Positions 18,082 to 26,925 of a stretch of 64,000 nucleotides of DNA are shown in pieces. The first letter of the stretch is position 1, and each line of letters starts with the position of its first letter. The position numbers and the translations under genes are program-made. The DNA lies in contig NZ_VFNU01000001.1 of assembly GCF_006715725.1 (NCBI RefSeq), positions 806,001 to 870,000 of the forward strand, written 5' to 3'. This DNA is from Nocardioides sp. SLBN-35 (GTDB taxonomy: Bacteria; Actinomycetota; Actinomycetes; Propionibacteriales; Nocardioidaceae). The notes under the pieces were generated by a model. It was not told the DNA's origin and made no database searches. It saw nothing but the letters and a program-made list of their open reading frames with translations.

Positions 18082-20238
18082 ATGACCACTCATCACGACA
18101 CCGGGACCGGCGCCAGCCAGGACCTCTACATCGGCGTCGACACCGGCGGCACCTTCACCGACATCGTGGTGATGGATGCTGAGGGCGGCGTCTACGCCAC
18201 CAAGGCGCCCACCACGCCGGACTCGCTCGACGTCGGCGTCTTCGATGCCCTCGCCCTGGTCGCGGAGCACCGCGGCGAAAGCGTCACCGAGCTGCTCGGC
18301 AAGGTGGTCACCTTCGGTCACGGCACCACCCAGGCCACCAACGCGCTCATCGAGCGCCGCGGCCGCCCGACCGGGCTGCTCACCACCCGGGGCTTCGGCG
18401 ACACCCTCATCATCCAGCGGCTGATGGGCTTCACCGCCGGCGTGCCCGTCGAGAAGCTCGGGGACTTCAGCGAGCGGTCCTACCCCGACCCGATCGTCCC
18501 GCGCGACCTCATCGCCGAGGTACCCGAGCGCGTCGACCACGCCGGACAGGTCGTCGTACCTCTCGACGAGGCGGCGGTCCGCGCCGAGGTCCAGCGCCTG
18601 GTCGACGCGGGCATCACCTCCTTCGCCGTGTGCCTGCTCTGGTCCTTCCGCAATCCCGCGCACGAGCAGCGGATCGGGGAGATCGTCCGCGAGCTGGCAG
18701 GGCCCTCGGCGTACGTCAGCCTGTCGAGCGAGGTCAACCCGGTGCTCGGCGAGTACGAGCGGACCGCGACCACCGTGCTCAACAGCTACCTCGGCCCGGT
18801 CGTGGAGCGCTACCTCGAGAGCCTCGAGGCACGGCTGCGTGCCGAGGGCCTCTCCGGCCGGTTCAGCGTGCTCAACAGCATCGGCGGCGTGATGAACGCC
18901 CGCGACGCTGCCCAGCGCGGCGTCCTGCTTCTCGGCAGCGGGCCGACCGGCGGCGTGCTCGGCTCCCACCACCTCGCCGCGCAGCTCGGCCACCGCAACA
19001 TCATCACCTCCGACATGGGCGGCACCAGCTTCGACGTCGGCCTGGTCGTCGACGGCAAGCCCGTGGTCAAGGCGGTCACCGAGGTCGCCAAGTACCACGT
19101 CGCCACGCCCATGGTCGACATCACCGCCATCGGCGCCGGCGGTGGGTCGATCGCCACCGTCGTCAACGGCAAGCTCCGCGTCGGCCCGGCCAGCGCCGGC
19201 TCCTACCCCGGCCCGGTCTGCTACCAGCGCGGCGGCACCCAGGTGACCGTCACCGACGCCGACGTCGCGCTCGGCGTGATCGACCCCGACAACTTCCTCG
19301 GTGGCCGGATGACGATCGACAAGGCCGCCGCGGAGGAGGCCATCCGCACCCAGATCGCGGAACCGCTCGGCATCAGCGTCGTCGAGGCCGCCGCCGGCAT
19401 CCGCGAGATCGTGGACGCCCGGATGGCCGACACCCTGCGCGAGCTCACCGTCGGGCGGGGCCACGACCCGCGCGACTTCGTCCTCTACGCGTACGGCGGT
19501 GCTGGCCCGATGCACTGCGCCGGCTTCGGCGCCGAGCTCGGGGTGGCCTCGATCGTCGTACCGGCCACGTCGATGGCACACAGCGCGTACGGCGCACTGA
19601 GCGCCGACATCCACCACGGCGCCGAGCGCTCGGAGTCGTTGCGCAGCTCCCGCGGCAGCACCGCGCCCTGGGAGGAGTTCGACCGCACCCACATCGAGTC
19701 GATCTTCAAGGAGCTCGAGGAGGAGGTGCTGGCCAAACTCGCCGGCGACGACGTCGCCGAGGCGGACACCGTGATCGTCAGGTCGGTCGACATGCGCTAC
19801 CGCAGCCAGACCCACGAGCTCATCATCCCGGTCACCGGCGACCTCGCCGATCCCGACTGCCTGCACGACCTGGTGCTTCTGTTCGAGCGCACCTACGAGG
19901 AGACCTACGGCAAGGGTTCCGGGTTCCGCGAGGCCGGCATCGAGCTGACCACCTTCCGCGTGGCGGGCATCGGTCGCACGGTCAAGCCGTCCTTCCGGGC
20001 CTTCACCCCCACTCCTGGTGCGGCGACGCGCACACGGCCGGTCTTCGACGTCCTCGCAGGCGACTGGTGCGAGGCAGTCGTCGTCGACTGGGGCGCGATG
20101 CAGCCCGACCAGCAGCTCACCGGCCCCGTCGTCGTCGAGCACCCGACCACCACCGTCTACGTGGCCCACGGCCAGCGGGTCCACGTCGACACCATCGGCA
20201 ACCTGCTGATCACCCCCCAGACAGGAGCAGACGCATGA
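18082..20238 (+). CDS. Hydantoinase/oxoprolinase HyuA-type subunit
   Basis: A 718-aa protein of the ATP-dependent hydantoinase A / oxoprolinase N / acetone and acetophenone carboxylase beta family. The actin-like ATPase fold shows as IGVDTGGTFTDIVVMD near residue 18, the second glycine-rich loop NIITSDMGGTSFDVGLV near 308, and IGAGGGSIA. These enzymes use ATP to activate a lactam, hydantoin or ketone with HyuB. The stop overlaps the HyuB start (ATGA at 20235-20238). Substrate cannot be assigned: the gamma-like tail of the partner favours a carboxylase, but that is inference. Confidence 0.88.
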   Translation: MTTHHDTGTGASQDLYIGVDTGGTFTDIVVMDAEGGVYATKAPTTPDSLDVGVFDALALVAEHRGESVTELLGKVVTFGHGTTQATNALIERRGRPTGLLTTRGFGDTLIIQRLMGFTAGVPVEKLGDFSERSYPDPIVPRDLIAEVPERVDHAGQVVVPLDEAAVRAEVQRLVDAGITSFAVCLLWSFRNPAHEQRIGEIVRELAGPSAYVSLSSEVNPVLGEYERTATTVLNSYLGPVVERYLESLEARLRAEGLSGRFSVLNSIGGVMNARDAAQRGVLLLGSGPTGGVLGSHHLAAQLGHRNIITSDMGGTSFDVGLVVDGKPVVKAVTEVAKYHVATPMVDITAIGAGGGSIATVVNGKLRVGPASAGSYPGPVCYQRGGTQVTVTDADVALGVIDPDNFLGGRMTIDKAAAEEAIRTQIAEPLGISVVEAAAGIREIVDARMADTLRELTVGRGHDPRDFVLYAYGGAGPMHCAGFGAELGVASIVVPATSMAHSAYGALSADIHHGAERSESLRSSRGSTAPWEEFDRTHIESIFKELEEEVLAKLAGDDVAEADTVIVRSVDMRYRSQTHELIIPVTGDLADPDCLHDLVLLFERTYEETYGKGSGFREAGIELTTFRVAGIGRTVKPSFRAFTPTPGAATRTRPVFDVLAGDWCEAVVVDWGAMQPDQQLTGPVVVEHPTTTVYVAHGQRVHVDTIGNLLITPQTGADA

Positions 20239-22379
20239 GCACCACCGCCGCACTCGACCCGATCACCTTCGAGGTGATCCGCAACAAGCTCTCGGCGATC
20301 ACCGAGGAGCAGGCGACCACCCTCAAGAACGTGTCCGGGTCGCCGGTCGTGACCGAGGCGACTGACTTCAACGTCGGCATCTACCTCGGCGACGGCTCGG
20401 TCGTGACCATGGGCCCCCAGGTGCTCTTCCACTCGGGATCGATGGCCAGCGTCGTGCGCAACATCATCACCGACTGCGAGGACAACCCCGGGATCCGCGA
20501 GGGCGACATGTTCGTCCTCAACGACCCCTACAAGGGCGCCCTGCACCAGATGGACGTCACCTTCGTCGCCCCGGTCTTCGCCGAGGGCCGCCGAGTCGCG
20601 TGGGTCGGTGCCTGCGCGCACCAGATCGACGTCGGCGGAATGAACTTCGGCAGCTGGAGCCTCGCGGCGCGGGGCATCCAGGAGGAGGCCATGCTGTTGC
20701 CCGGCATCAAGCTGGTCGAGGCCGGCGAGATCCGCGCCGACCTGTGGTCGATGCTGATGGGGATGACCCGGATGCCCACGACGGTCGGCCTCGACTTCAA
20801 GGCGATGATCGCCGCCAACAATGTCGCTGCCGGCCGCCTCACCGAGCTCTTCGAGCGCTACGGCCTCGACACGGTGCTCGAGGTGATGGGCCACGAGCTC
20901 GACCACTCCGAGCGTGAGCTGCGCCAGGTGCTGAGCAGCCTGCCCGACGGCGTCTTCCGGGCCGTCGACTGGATCGAGCACGACGGTCACGAGAACAAGC
21001 TGTACGAGTTCCGGCTGACGGTGACCAAGACCGGCGACTCCCTGGACTTCGACTTCACCGGCACGTCGGAGCAGGCGCCCGGCTTCATCAACTGCACGTA
21101 CTCCGGCCTGGTCGCCGGCGTCTTCACCGCGCTGCTGCCGACGCTCGCGCCGAACCTGCGGTGGAACGAGGGCCTGCTGCGCCCGGTGTCGATCACCGCA
21201 CCCAAGGGCACGGTCGCCAATGCGAACTGGCCGGCCCCGGTCTCCAGCGCCACCGTGTCCGCTGTCTGGGTGGTCACCAATGTGTCCTTCAGCGCGTTGT
21301 CCCGGCTCGTCACCACCGCCCCCGACGTGGCGCGGCACGGCGCCGGTGTGACCAAGGGGTCGATGAGCGTGATGGTGCTCAGCGGCCTGTACCCCGACGG
21401 CGACCCCTACGGGAACTTCCTGCTCGACTCGACCGCCGGCGGCGGCGGCGCCTACCGCGACCACGACGGGCTGACCGCCTCGGGCGACTTCTGCGTCCCG
21501 CGTCCCGCGATCGCCAACGTCGAGTCGCACGAGGCCGACGGCCAGATCCTCTTCCTCTACCGGGGGATCGTGCCCGACTCGTCGGGGCCCGGCCGTCAGC
21601 GCGGTGGCTCGACCGTCGGTCTCGCGCTCACGCCGCACGGCACCGACCAGCTCCAGGCGATGCTCGTCGGCCACGGGGTCGAGGTGCCCAACAGCGCCGG
21701 CATCTTCGGCGGCATGGAGGGATCCTGCAACCGCAACGAGCTGCTGCACCGCGTCGACGGCGTCTCGCCGGTCGGTCTGGTGCACTCAGCGGCCGACCAC
21801 GCGTCGTGGGTCGGTGAGCGGGAGATCATGAACGCCAAGCCGGGCTTCTTCACGCTGCGACGCGGCGACGTCGTGTCCTACAGCTTCCAGGGCGGTGGCG
21901 GCTACGGCGACCCGATCGACCGTGATCCCGCGCTCGTCGCCGAGGACGTGGCGACTCGGCAGGTCAGCGTCGCCACCGCATCGGAGATCTATGGCGTCGT
22001 GCTGGACGGCGACCTCACCATGGACGCGTCCGCGACCGACGCGCGGCGCGCCGCGATCCGGGCCGAACGGCTCGGAGCTGCCCCTGTCGCGGCGGTGGGT
22101 GTTGCCGAGAGCGCGGGGGACCGGCGCCTCACGCCCGACCTGAGCGTCGCGGTGGACGGCCACGTGCGCTGCAGCTGTGGCCACGACCTCGGCGCCGGCC
22201 CGGACTGGAAGCAGTCCGCGAAGCGTCGCACCGTTCCGGCGCAGGCGCACGGCCCGCTGCTGCGACTGCACGAGGAGCTGGAGCTGCGCGAGTACGTCTG
22301 TCCTTCGTGCGCGAGACTGCTGGAGTCCAGCGTCTGCCGCATCGGGGCGGCCGACCTGATCACCTCGGAGCTGACGTGA
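20235..22379 (+). CDS. HyuB-type subunit with C-terminal acetone-carboxylase-gamma-like domain
   Basis: A 714-aa protein. Residues 1 to about 590 are a hydantoinase B/oxoprolinase domain (DPITFEVIRNKLSAITEEQ, FVLNDPYKGALHQMD, the GGGGAYRDHDG and GGGGYGDPIDRDP segments). The last 85 residues or so carry CSCGHDLG and, about 50 residues on, REYVCPSCARLLES, which is the pattern of the small zinc-binding gamma subunit of acetone carboxylase (LREYYCPGCG.LL). Such a fusion suggests a carboxylase-type complex, not a simple hydantoinase. The start ATG overlaps the HyuA stop and its own TGA overlaps the next GTG. Confidence 0.85.
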   Translation: MSTTAALDPITFEVIRNKLSAITEEQATTLKNVSGSPVVTEATDFNVGIYLGDGSVVTMGPQVLFHSGSMASVVRNIITDCEDNPGIREGDMFVLNDPYKGALHQMDVTFVAPVFAEGRRVAWVGACAHQIDVGGMNFGSWSLAARGIQEEAMLLPGIKLVEAGEIRADLWSMLMGMTRMPTTVGLDFKAMIAANNVAAGRLTELFERYGLDTVLEVMGHELDHSERELRQVLSSLPDGVFRAVDWIEHDGHENKLYEFRLTVTKTGDSLDFDFTGTSEQAPGFINCTYSGLVAGVFTALLPTLAPNLRWNEGLLRPVSITAPKGTVANANWPAPVSSATVSAVWVVTNVSFSALSRLVTTAPDVARHGAGVTKGSMSVMVLSGLYPDGDPYGNFLLDSTAGGGGAYRDHDGLTASGDFCVPRPAIANVESHEADGQILFLYRGIVPDSSGPGRQRGGSTVGLALTPHGTDQLQAMLVGHGVEVPNSAGIFGGMEGSCNRNELLHRVDGVSPVGLVHSAADHASWVGEREIMNAKPGFFTLRRGDVVSYSFQGGGGYGDPIDRDPALVAEDVATRQVSVATASEIYGVVLDGDLTMDASATDARRAAIRAERLGAAPVAAVGVAESAGDRRLTPDLSVAVDGHVRCSCGHDLGAGPDWKQSAKRRTVPAQAHGPLLRLHEELELREYVCPSCARLLESSVCRIGAADLITSELT

Positions 22380-23521
22380 GCACGGCGTTCCCGCGGTTCG
22401 CCGTGCGCACCGAGGTGGTGACCGGCCTCGGCAGCCTGGCCCACCTCGACGCCCTCGTCGCCGGCTTCGGCCACCGGGAGGTCGCCGTGGTTGCCGACAC
22501 CGCGCTTGAGCCGGCAGGGGTCCTCGCCCGCGTGCTGGGGCACGCGCCTGAGGCGATCGTCGTCAGTCAGACCCTCGTCGACCCGGACCCCGACATCGAG
22601 GTCGTGGAGCAGGCCGCCGCACAGGCTCGCGCGGCGGGCGCGCGCTGCGTCCTCGCGATCGGCGGCGGCTCCGCTCTGGGCGTCGGCAAGGCCGTCGGCA
22701 TCCGGCTCACCAACGACCAGCGGATCGATGCCTACGAGGGTCGCGACAAGGTCGGCGAGCAGCCGGCGCCGACCATCGCCGTACCGACGACCGCGGGCAG
22801 CGGCAGTGAAGTCTCCAATGCCCTCGTGCTCCACGAGGCCGGACGAGACAACGAGATCGTCGTCCGCGGAGAGCTCTGCGCACCGCGTGCGGCCGTGCTC
22901 GACGCGACGGTGCTGCGCACACTGCCGCGCACACCCTTGGTCCACTCCGCCCTCGACGCGCTCTCGCACGCGCTGGAGGCCCTGTGGGCGCGGGGAGCGA
23001 GCTACTTCACCACAGCCACCGCGATCCCGGCGGCGCGCTCGATCATCGAGCTGCTGCCCGCAGCGGCGACCGGGGCCGACGACGGGAGCAGCGCAGCAGG
23101 CGCCAACGACGTCGTGCTCCAGGAGCTTCTCGAGGCGAGCTGCGCGGCCAACATGGCCTGTGGCAACAGCGGTCTCGCGCTGGTCCACGCTCTCTCCTCC
23201 TCGCCGTCCGTCCGGGTTCCGCACGGCCTGCAGAACGCCGTCCTGCTCCCGCACGTGGCACGTTTCAACGCGGACGTGCTGGCGCCGGAGGCCCGTGCCC
23301 TGCTGCCTCTCGTCGAGCACCTGTACGACGAGCTGAGGCTGGTGGCGTCCTTCGCCGCCCTCGACGCGCGTTCCGGTGCGGGCACCGTCGACGGCTGGCG
23401 CATGCTCGAGGCGAGCGCCCGCAATCCGTTCCGTGCCAACAACCTGCGCCCGACCACGGACGCCGACCTGGTGGACCTGCTCCGCGCTGCCGGAGCGACC
23501 TTCCCCGAGGAGAGCCGATGA
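22376..23521 (+). CDS. Iron-containing alcohol dehydrogenase, maleylacetate-reductase-like
   Basis: A 381-aa group III alcohol dehydrogenase. It shows GGGSALGVGKAVG (nucleotide binding), IAVPTTAGSGSEVSNALV and the metal-ligand region HSALDALSHALEALW with a second ligand set SGLALVHALSSSPSVRVPHGLQNAVLLPH. This pattern resembles maleylacetate reductases. The GTG at 22376 overlaps the HyuB stop and there is no better start. Within the operon it probably reduces or oxidises the product of the HyuAB step. It is distinct from the two Fe-ADHs in the methanol/ethanol island. Confidence 0.85.
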   Translation: MSTAFPRFAVRTEVVTGLGSLAHLDALVAGFGHREVAVVADTALEPAGVLARVLGHAPEAIVVSQTLVDPDPDIEVVEQAAAQARAAGARCVLAIGGGSALGVGKAVGIRLTNDQRIDAYEGRDKVGEQPAPTIAVPTTAGSGSEVSNALVLHEAGRDNEIVVRGELCAPRAAVLDATVLRTLPRTPLVHSALDALSHALEALWARGASYFTTATAIPAARSIIELLPAAATGADDGSSAAGANDVVLQELLEASCAANMACGNSGLALVHALSSSPSVRVPHGLQNAVLLPHVARFNADVLAPEARALLPLVEHLYDELRLVASFAALDARSGAGTVDGWRMLEASARNPFRANNLRPTTDADLVDLLRAAGATFPEESR

Positions 23522-24234
23522 CCCAAGACCTGCGCACGCAACTCGTCGAGGCCAACCACATCCTGTTCGACCAGGGCGTCCTCGACGCCTTCGGACACGT
23601 GAGCGTCCGGAGCGACGAGCGCCCCGACCGGTTCCTGCTGGCCCGGAACATGGCTCCGGTCCTGGTCACGGCCGAGGACGTGCAGGAGTACGACCTCGAC
23701 GGGCGGACGAGCGACCGCGCACCGTCCTACCTGGAGCGGTTCATCCACGCCGAGATCTACCGGGCGCGCCCCGATGTCCAGGCCGTCGTGCACAGCCACT
23801 CGGCTTCAGTGATCCCGTTCGGGTTGTCCTCGACGCCGATGCGCCCGCTGTTCCACATGGCCGGATTCCTGGCTGACGGCATCGCCCGCTTCGAGATCCG
23901 GGACGTGGCTGGCGACGCGACCGACCTCCTCGTCCGTGATGCCGACTTGGGTGCCGAGCTCGCTGCCTCGCTGGGCGAGGCCCCGTTCGCGCTGATGCGC
24001 GGGCACGGCTCGGTGGCGGTCGCTCCCTCCCTCCCGCTCGCGGTCTACCGCGCTGTCTATGCCGAGGAGAACGCCGCGCTCCAGCTGCGCAGCATGCCGC
24101 TCGGCGACACCGTGCAGCTCACGGTCGGCGAGGGCAGAGCCGCGGCGGACACGAACGCGGGGCAGGTCGGGCGGGCGTGGGACATGTGGCGCCGGCTGGC
24201 CGCCGCGCGACAGCAAGGTCTCCGCGCAGGCTGA
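23518..24234 (+). CDS. Class II aldolase/adducin family protein
   Basis: A 238-aa zinc-dependent class II aldolase-fold protein. The metal ligands are visible as HSHSASVIPFGLS and, later, RGHGSVAVAPSL; DAFGHVSVRSDE is the N-terminal phosphate/active-site loop. Members catalyse aldol cleavage, epimerisation or decarboxylation. The ATG overlaps the preceding TGA (23518-23521) and ends the operon. The reaction is not predictable from sequence alone. Confidence 0.87.
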   Translation: MTQDLRTQLVEANHILFDQGVLDAFGHVSVRSDERPDRFLLARNMAPVLVTAEDVQEYDLDGRTSDRAPSYLERFIHAEIYRARPDVQAVVHSHSASVIPFGLSSTPMRPLFHMAGFLADGIARFEIRDVAGDATDLLVRDADLGAELAASLGEAPFALMRGHGSVAVAPSLPLAVYRAVYAEENAALQLRSMPLGDTVQLTVGEGRAAADTNAGQVGRAWDMWRRLAAARQQGLRAG

Positions 24235-24243
24235 GTGCGCGTC

Positions 24244-24963
24244 TCAGCTCGACGCGCCGGCGGCCAGCCTTCCCAGCCACTTGCGCAGCAACGTCACCTC
24301 TGCCTCGCCGATCGTGTCTTCCGCACCCCCGAGCGAGTGGAGGAGGCGCTGCGCCAAGGCAGCACCGTCCGCCGCGTCGCCCGCAGGTACGCCGGGGAGT
24401 CCGGTGATCGCGGCGATCGTCGCGTCGCGGACCTGGCCGGCCAGGGCGAGGTCCGGTTCCTCCGCGGTGATGAGGAACAGCGTCACGCCGACGTTCGCGG
24501 CCAGCACGTGATCGGCAGCGACGGCGGCCGGAACCGCCAGCCGGCCCTGCGCCTCGGCCTCCTGGCACAGCCTCATCAGCGCGGCGTGAGGACCCGCGGC
24601 TGCCTCGGGCCGGCGTCGCGGGGTGACCTGGCCGTACATCAGCGCGTAGAACCCGGCGTTGTCGAGACCGAAGCGGACGTGGGTGTCCCAGCCGTGCCGG
24701 ATGTCCTCGATGGGGTCGCCGGAGGGCTCGGTCGCCTGCTTGAGTGCGAGGTAGCTCGCGAAGCCGTACTCGACGACGGCCGCGAGCAGGCCGTCCTTGC
24801 TGCCGAAGAAGTGGTAGAGCGTCGGCAGCTTCACGCCGACGCGGTCGCAGATGGCGCGTAGAGGCACGTCCTGACCGGGGGCGTCGCTGATCAGCGCTGC
24901 GGCCGCCTCGAGGAGCTCCTGCCGCGTGTCCGATCGTGTATCGCTCTTGCGTTCTGCTATCAC
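24244..24963 (-). CDS. TetR-family transcriptional regulator
   Basis: A repressor of about 239 aa. The N-terminal helix-turn-helix is LRAICDRVGVKLPTLYHFFGSKDGLLAAVVEYG (about residues 36-68) and a variable all-helical ligand domain follows (PEDI..RHGWDTHVRFG...FYALMYGQ), like TetR regulators with a WHG C-terminal domain. GTG at 24963 is chosen as start because the longer frame to 25017 runs through the operator. It is divergent from the SDR gene and converges on the class II aldolase, so it probably controls the SDR and its followers. Confidence 0.85.
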   Translation of the reverse strand: MIAERKSDTRSDTRQELLEAAAALISDAPGQDVPLRAICDRVGVKLPTLYHFFGSKDGLLAAVVEYGFASYLALKQATEPSGDPIEDIRHGWDTHVRFGLDNAGFYALMYGQVTPRRRPEAAAGPHAALMRLCQEAEAQGRLAVPAAVAADHVLAANVGVTLFLITAEEPDLALAGQVRDATIAAITGLPGVPAGDAADGAALAQRLLHSLGGAEDTIGEAEVTLLRKWLGRLAAGASS

Positions 24964-24965
24964 AT

Positions 24966-25008
24966 CGATATAGTACGTCTGGAACAGCGATATATGGAAC
25001 GTGTATCG
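24966..25008. promoter_or_regulatory. Candidate TetR operator
   Basis: A 21-bp imperfect inverted repeat CGATA...TATCG at 24988-25008 and another CGATATA copy 22 bp upstream at 24966-24972, two helical turns apart. The block is unusually AT-rich for this genome and lies between the divergent tetR and SDR starts, so it probably also contains the promoters. Binding by the adjacent TetR is inference. Confidence 0.5.
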
Positions 25009-25031
25009 GTACAACACGAAGGAAGAGGCGC

Positions 25032-25787
25032 ATGTCCGTCCCCACTCTCGAAGGCAAGAACGTCCTCGTCGCCGCCGGCGCCAAGAACCTCGGAGGGCTG
25101 ATCAGCCGCCAGGTCGCCGAGGCCGGTGCGAACGTCGCCATCCACTACAACTCCGAGGCAACCCGCCCCGCGGCCGAGGAGACGCTGGCCGCGGTCGAGG
25201 CCGCCAGCGGCAAGGGCGTCCTGCTCACCGGCGACCTCACCAAGGTCGAGAGCGTAGAGCGGCTCTTCGCCGACGCGGCCGCGGCGCTCGGCCCGATCGA
25301 CATCGCGGTCAACACTGTCGGCAAGGTGCTCCGCAAGCCGATCGTCGACACCACCGAGGCGGAGTACGACGACATGCTCGACGTGAATGCGAAGTCGGCG
25401 TACTTCTTCCTGCGTGAGGCCGGTCGTCATCTCGCCGACAACGGCAAGGTGATCACGATCCTGACCTCGCTGCTCGCCGCGTTCACCGACGGCTACTCGA
25501 CGTACGCCGGCGGCAAGTCGCCGGTGGAGCACTTCACGCGGGCCGCCGCCAAGGAGTTCGCGGCGCGGGGCATCTCGGTCAACTCGATCGCACCCGGTCC
25601 GATGGACACCCCGTTCTTCTACGGCCAGGAGACGCCTGAGCGCGTCGACTACCACAAGTCGCAGGCCTTGGGCGGACAGCTCACGAAGATCGAGGACATC
25701 GCCCCGATCGTCCGGTTCCTCGCGACCGAGGGCTGGTGGATCACCGGCCAGACCATCTTCGCCAACGGCGGCTACACCACCCGCTGA
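25032..25787 (+). CDS. SDR-family oxidoreductase
   Basis: A 251-aa short-chain dehydrogenase. The cofactor loop reads VLVAAGAKNLGGLIS (a variant of TGxxxGIG: AGAKNLGG); NTVG is the structural motif where NNAG is usual; the catalytic residues are Ser in TSLLAAF, then YSTYAGGKS (Tyr and Lys). The altered glycine motif recalls FabI-like and related divergent SDRs. ATG at 25032 has AAGGAAGAGG upstream. It starts an operon with the SnoaL-like protein, under TetR control. Confidence 0.88.
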   Translation: MSVPTLEGKNVLVAAGAKNLGGLISRQVAEAGANVAIHYNSEATRPAAEETLAAVEAASGKGVLLTGDLTKVESVERLFADAAAALGPIDIAVNTVGKVLRKPIVDTTEAEYDDMLDVNAKSAYFFLREAGRHLADNGKVITILTSLLAAFTDGYSTYAGGKSPVEHFTRAAAKEFAARGISVNSIAPGPMDTPFFYGQETPERVDYHKSQALGGQLTKIEDIAPIVRFLATEGWWITGQTIFANGGYTTR

Positions 25788-25881
25788 GCCCCTGGACGCG
25801 ATCGACGTGTTCCCTCCCTACGCCGGCAAGGACCCGGCCGACCTTCTCGCACCTTTGCGAGCTGACCCGAGGAGAAGATCC

Positions 25882-26208
25882 ATGACCAGCGAGATGCCCG
25901 AGCCCGTCGCCAGCCTCGTCGCCGCCGTCAACGGCCACGACGAGGAGGCCTTCCTCGACTCGTTCACCCACGACGGGTACGTCGACGACTGGGGCCGCGT
26001 CTTCCGCGGTCGTGCGGCCATCGACGGCTGGAGCGCCAAGGAGTTGATCGGCGCCCGCGGCACGCTGAGCGTGTCGTCGGTGACGACCGACGGCAGCGAG
26101 GTCGTCGTGGTCGGCGACTGGCGCAGCGACTACGCCAATGGACCGAGCCGCTTCACCTTCGCCGTCGACGGCGACCGGGTCGCCTCCGTGACGATCCGCG
26201 AAGGGTGA
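25882..26208 (+). CDS. NTF2/SnoaL-like protein
   Basis: A 108-aa protein with the cone-shaped NTF2-like fold pattern: VASLVAAVNGHDEEAFLDSFTHDGYVDDWGRVFRGRAAIDGWS, followed by four strands. Such proteins are isomerases, cyclases or ligand-binding subunits; no specific active-site set is recognised. GAGGAGAAG precedes the ATG at 25882. It follows the SDR by about 95 bp and is probably in the same transcription unit. Confidence 0.8.
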   Translation: MTSEMPEPVASLVAAVNGHDEEAFLDSFTHDGYVDDWGRVFRGRAAIDGWSAKELIGARGTLSVSSVTTDGSEVVVVGDWRSDYANGPSRFTFAVDGDRVASVTIREG

Positions 26209-26295
26209 GCGTGACGCACCGTGTCCACAGCGACACCGCCCAAGCAATAGAATCGCGTCCTCCGTCGTCGCAGCTCTCACCGAAATGAGCATCGA

Positions 26296-26925
26296 ATGCC
26301 GGAGCATGGTGTGATGCGCGTTCTTCCCTACGGCGACCAGGCCTTCATGCTCGAGTTCGACGACGTCCAGCAGGTCATCGGACATCACGCCGCGATCCTC
26401 GCCGCAGAACCTCCCGCGATCGTCGAACTCGTCCCGGCCGCCCGGACGATTCTCGTCAAGGTCGACGTGTCCCTTCGTACGCTCGATGATGTCGTACAAG
26501 AGGTGTCGGCATTGAGCCCGCTCCCACCGGAGGCCGACCGACCGACGCCGTTGGTCGAGGTCCCCATCCGGTACGACGGCCCCGACCTCGACGACGCCGC
26601 AACCGCGGTTGACCTGAGCGTCGAGGACTTCGTACGACGTCATGCCGCGCAGACCTGGACCGCGGCGTTCACCGGCTTCGCACCCGGATTCGCCTACCTC
26701 GTCGGTGAAGACGAGTGGGAGATCCCGCGTCGATCCTCGCCCCGCGTCGCCGTACCCGCCGGCGCCGTCGCGATGGCCGGACCGTTCACCGGGATCTATC
26801 CCCGCGAGTCGCCGGGCGGCTGGCAGATCATCGGACACACCGACGTCGTGCTCTGGGACCTCGAGCGTGAGTCCCCGGCGCTCATTCCCGCCGGCTACCG
26901 CGTTCGCTTCAGGGAGGAGACATGA
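26296..26925 (+). CDS. pxpB: 5-oxoprolinase subunit PxpB (KipI/AHS1 domain)
   Basis: A 209-aa protein of the allophanate hydrolase subunit 1 / KipI family, one of the three subunits (PxpA, B, C) of the prokaryotic ATP-dependent 5-oxoprolinase that opens pyroglutamate. Hallmarks: MRVLPYGDQAFMLEFDD at the start and FTGFAPGFAYLVG...IPRRSSPRVAVPAGAVAMAG, and the C-terminal SPGGWQIIGHT. The ATG at 26296 is used here; internal starts at 26311 or 26314 are possible. The stop overlaps the pxpC start. PxpA is not present nearby. Confidence 0.9.
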   Translation: MPEHGVMRVLPYGDQAFMLEFDDVQQVIGHHAAILAAEPPAIVELVPAARTILVKVDVSLRTLDDVVQEVSALSPLPPEADRPTPLVEVPIRYDGPDLDDAATAVDLSVEDFVRRHAAQTWTAAFTGFAPGFAYLVGEDEWEIPRRSSPRVAVPAGAVAMAGPFTGIYPRESPGGWQIIGHTDVVLWDLERESPALIPAGYRVRFREET

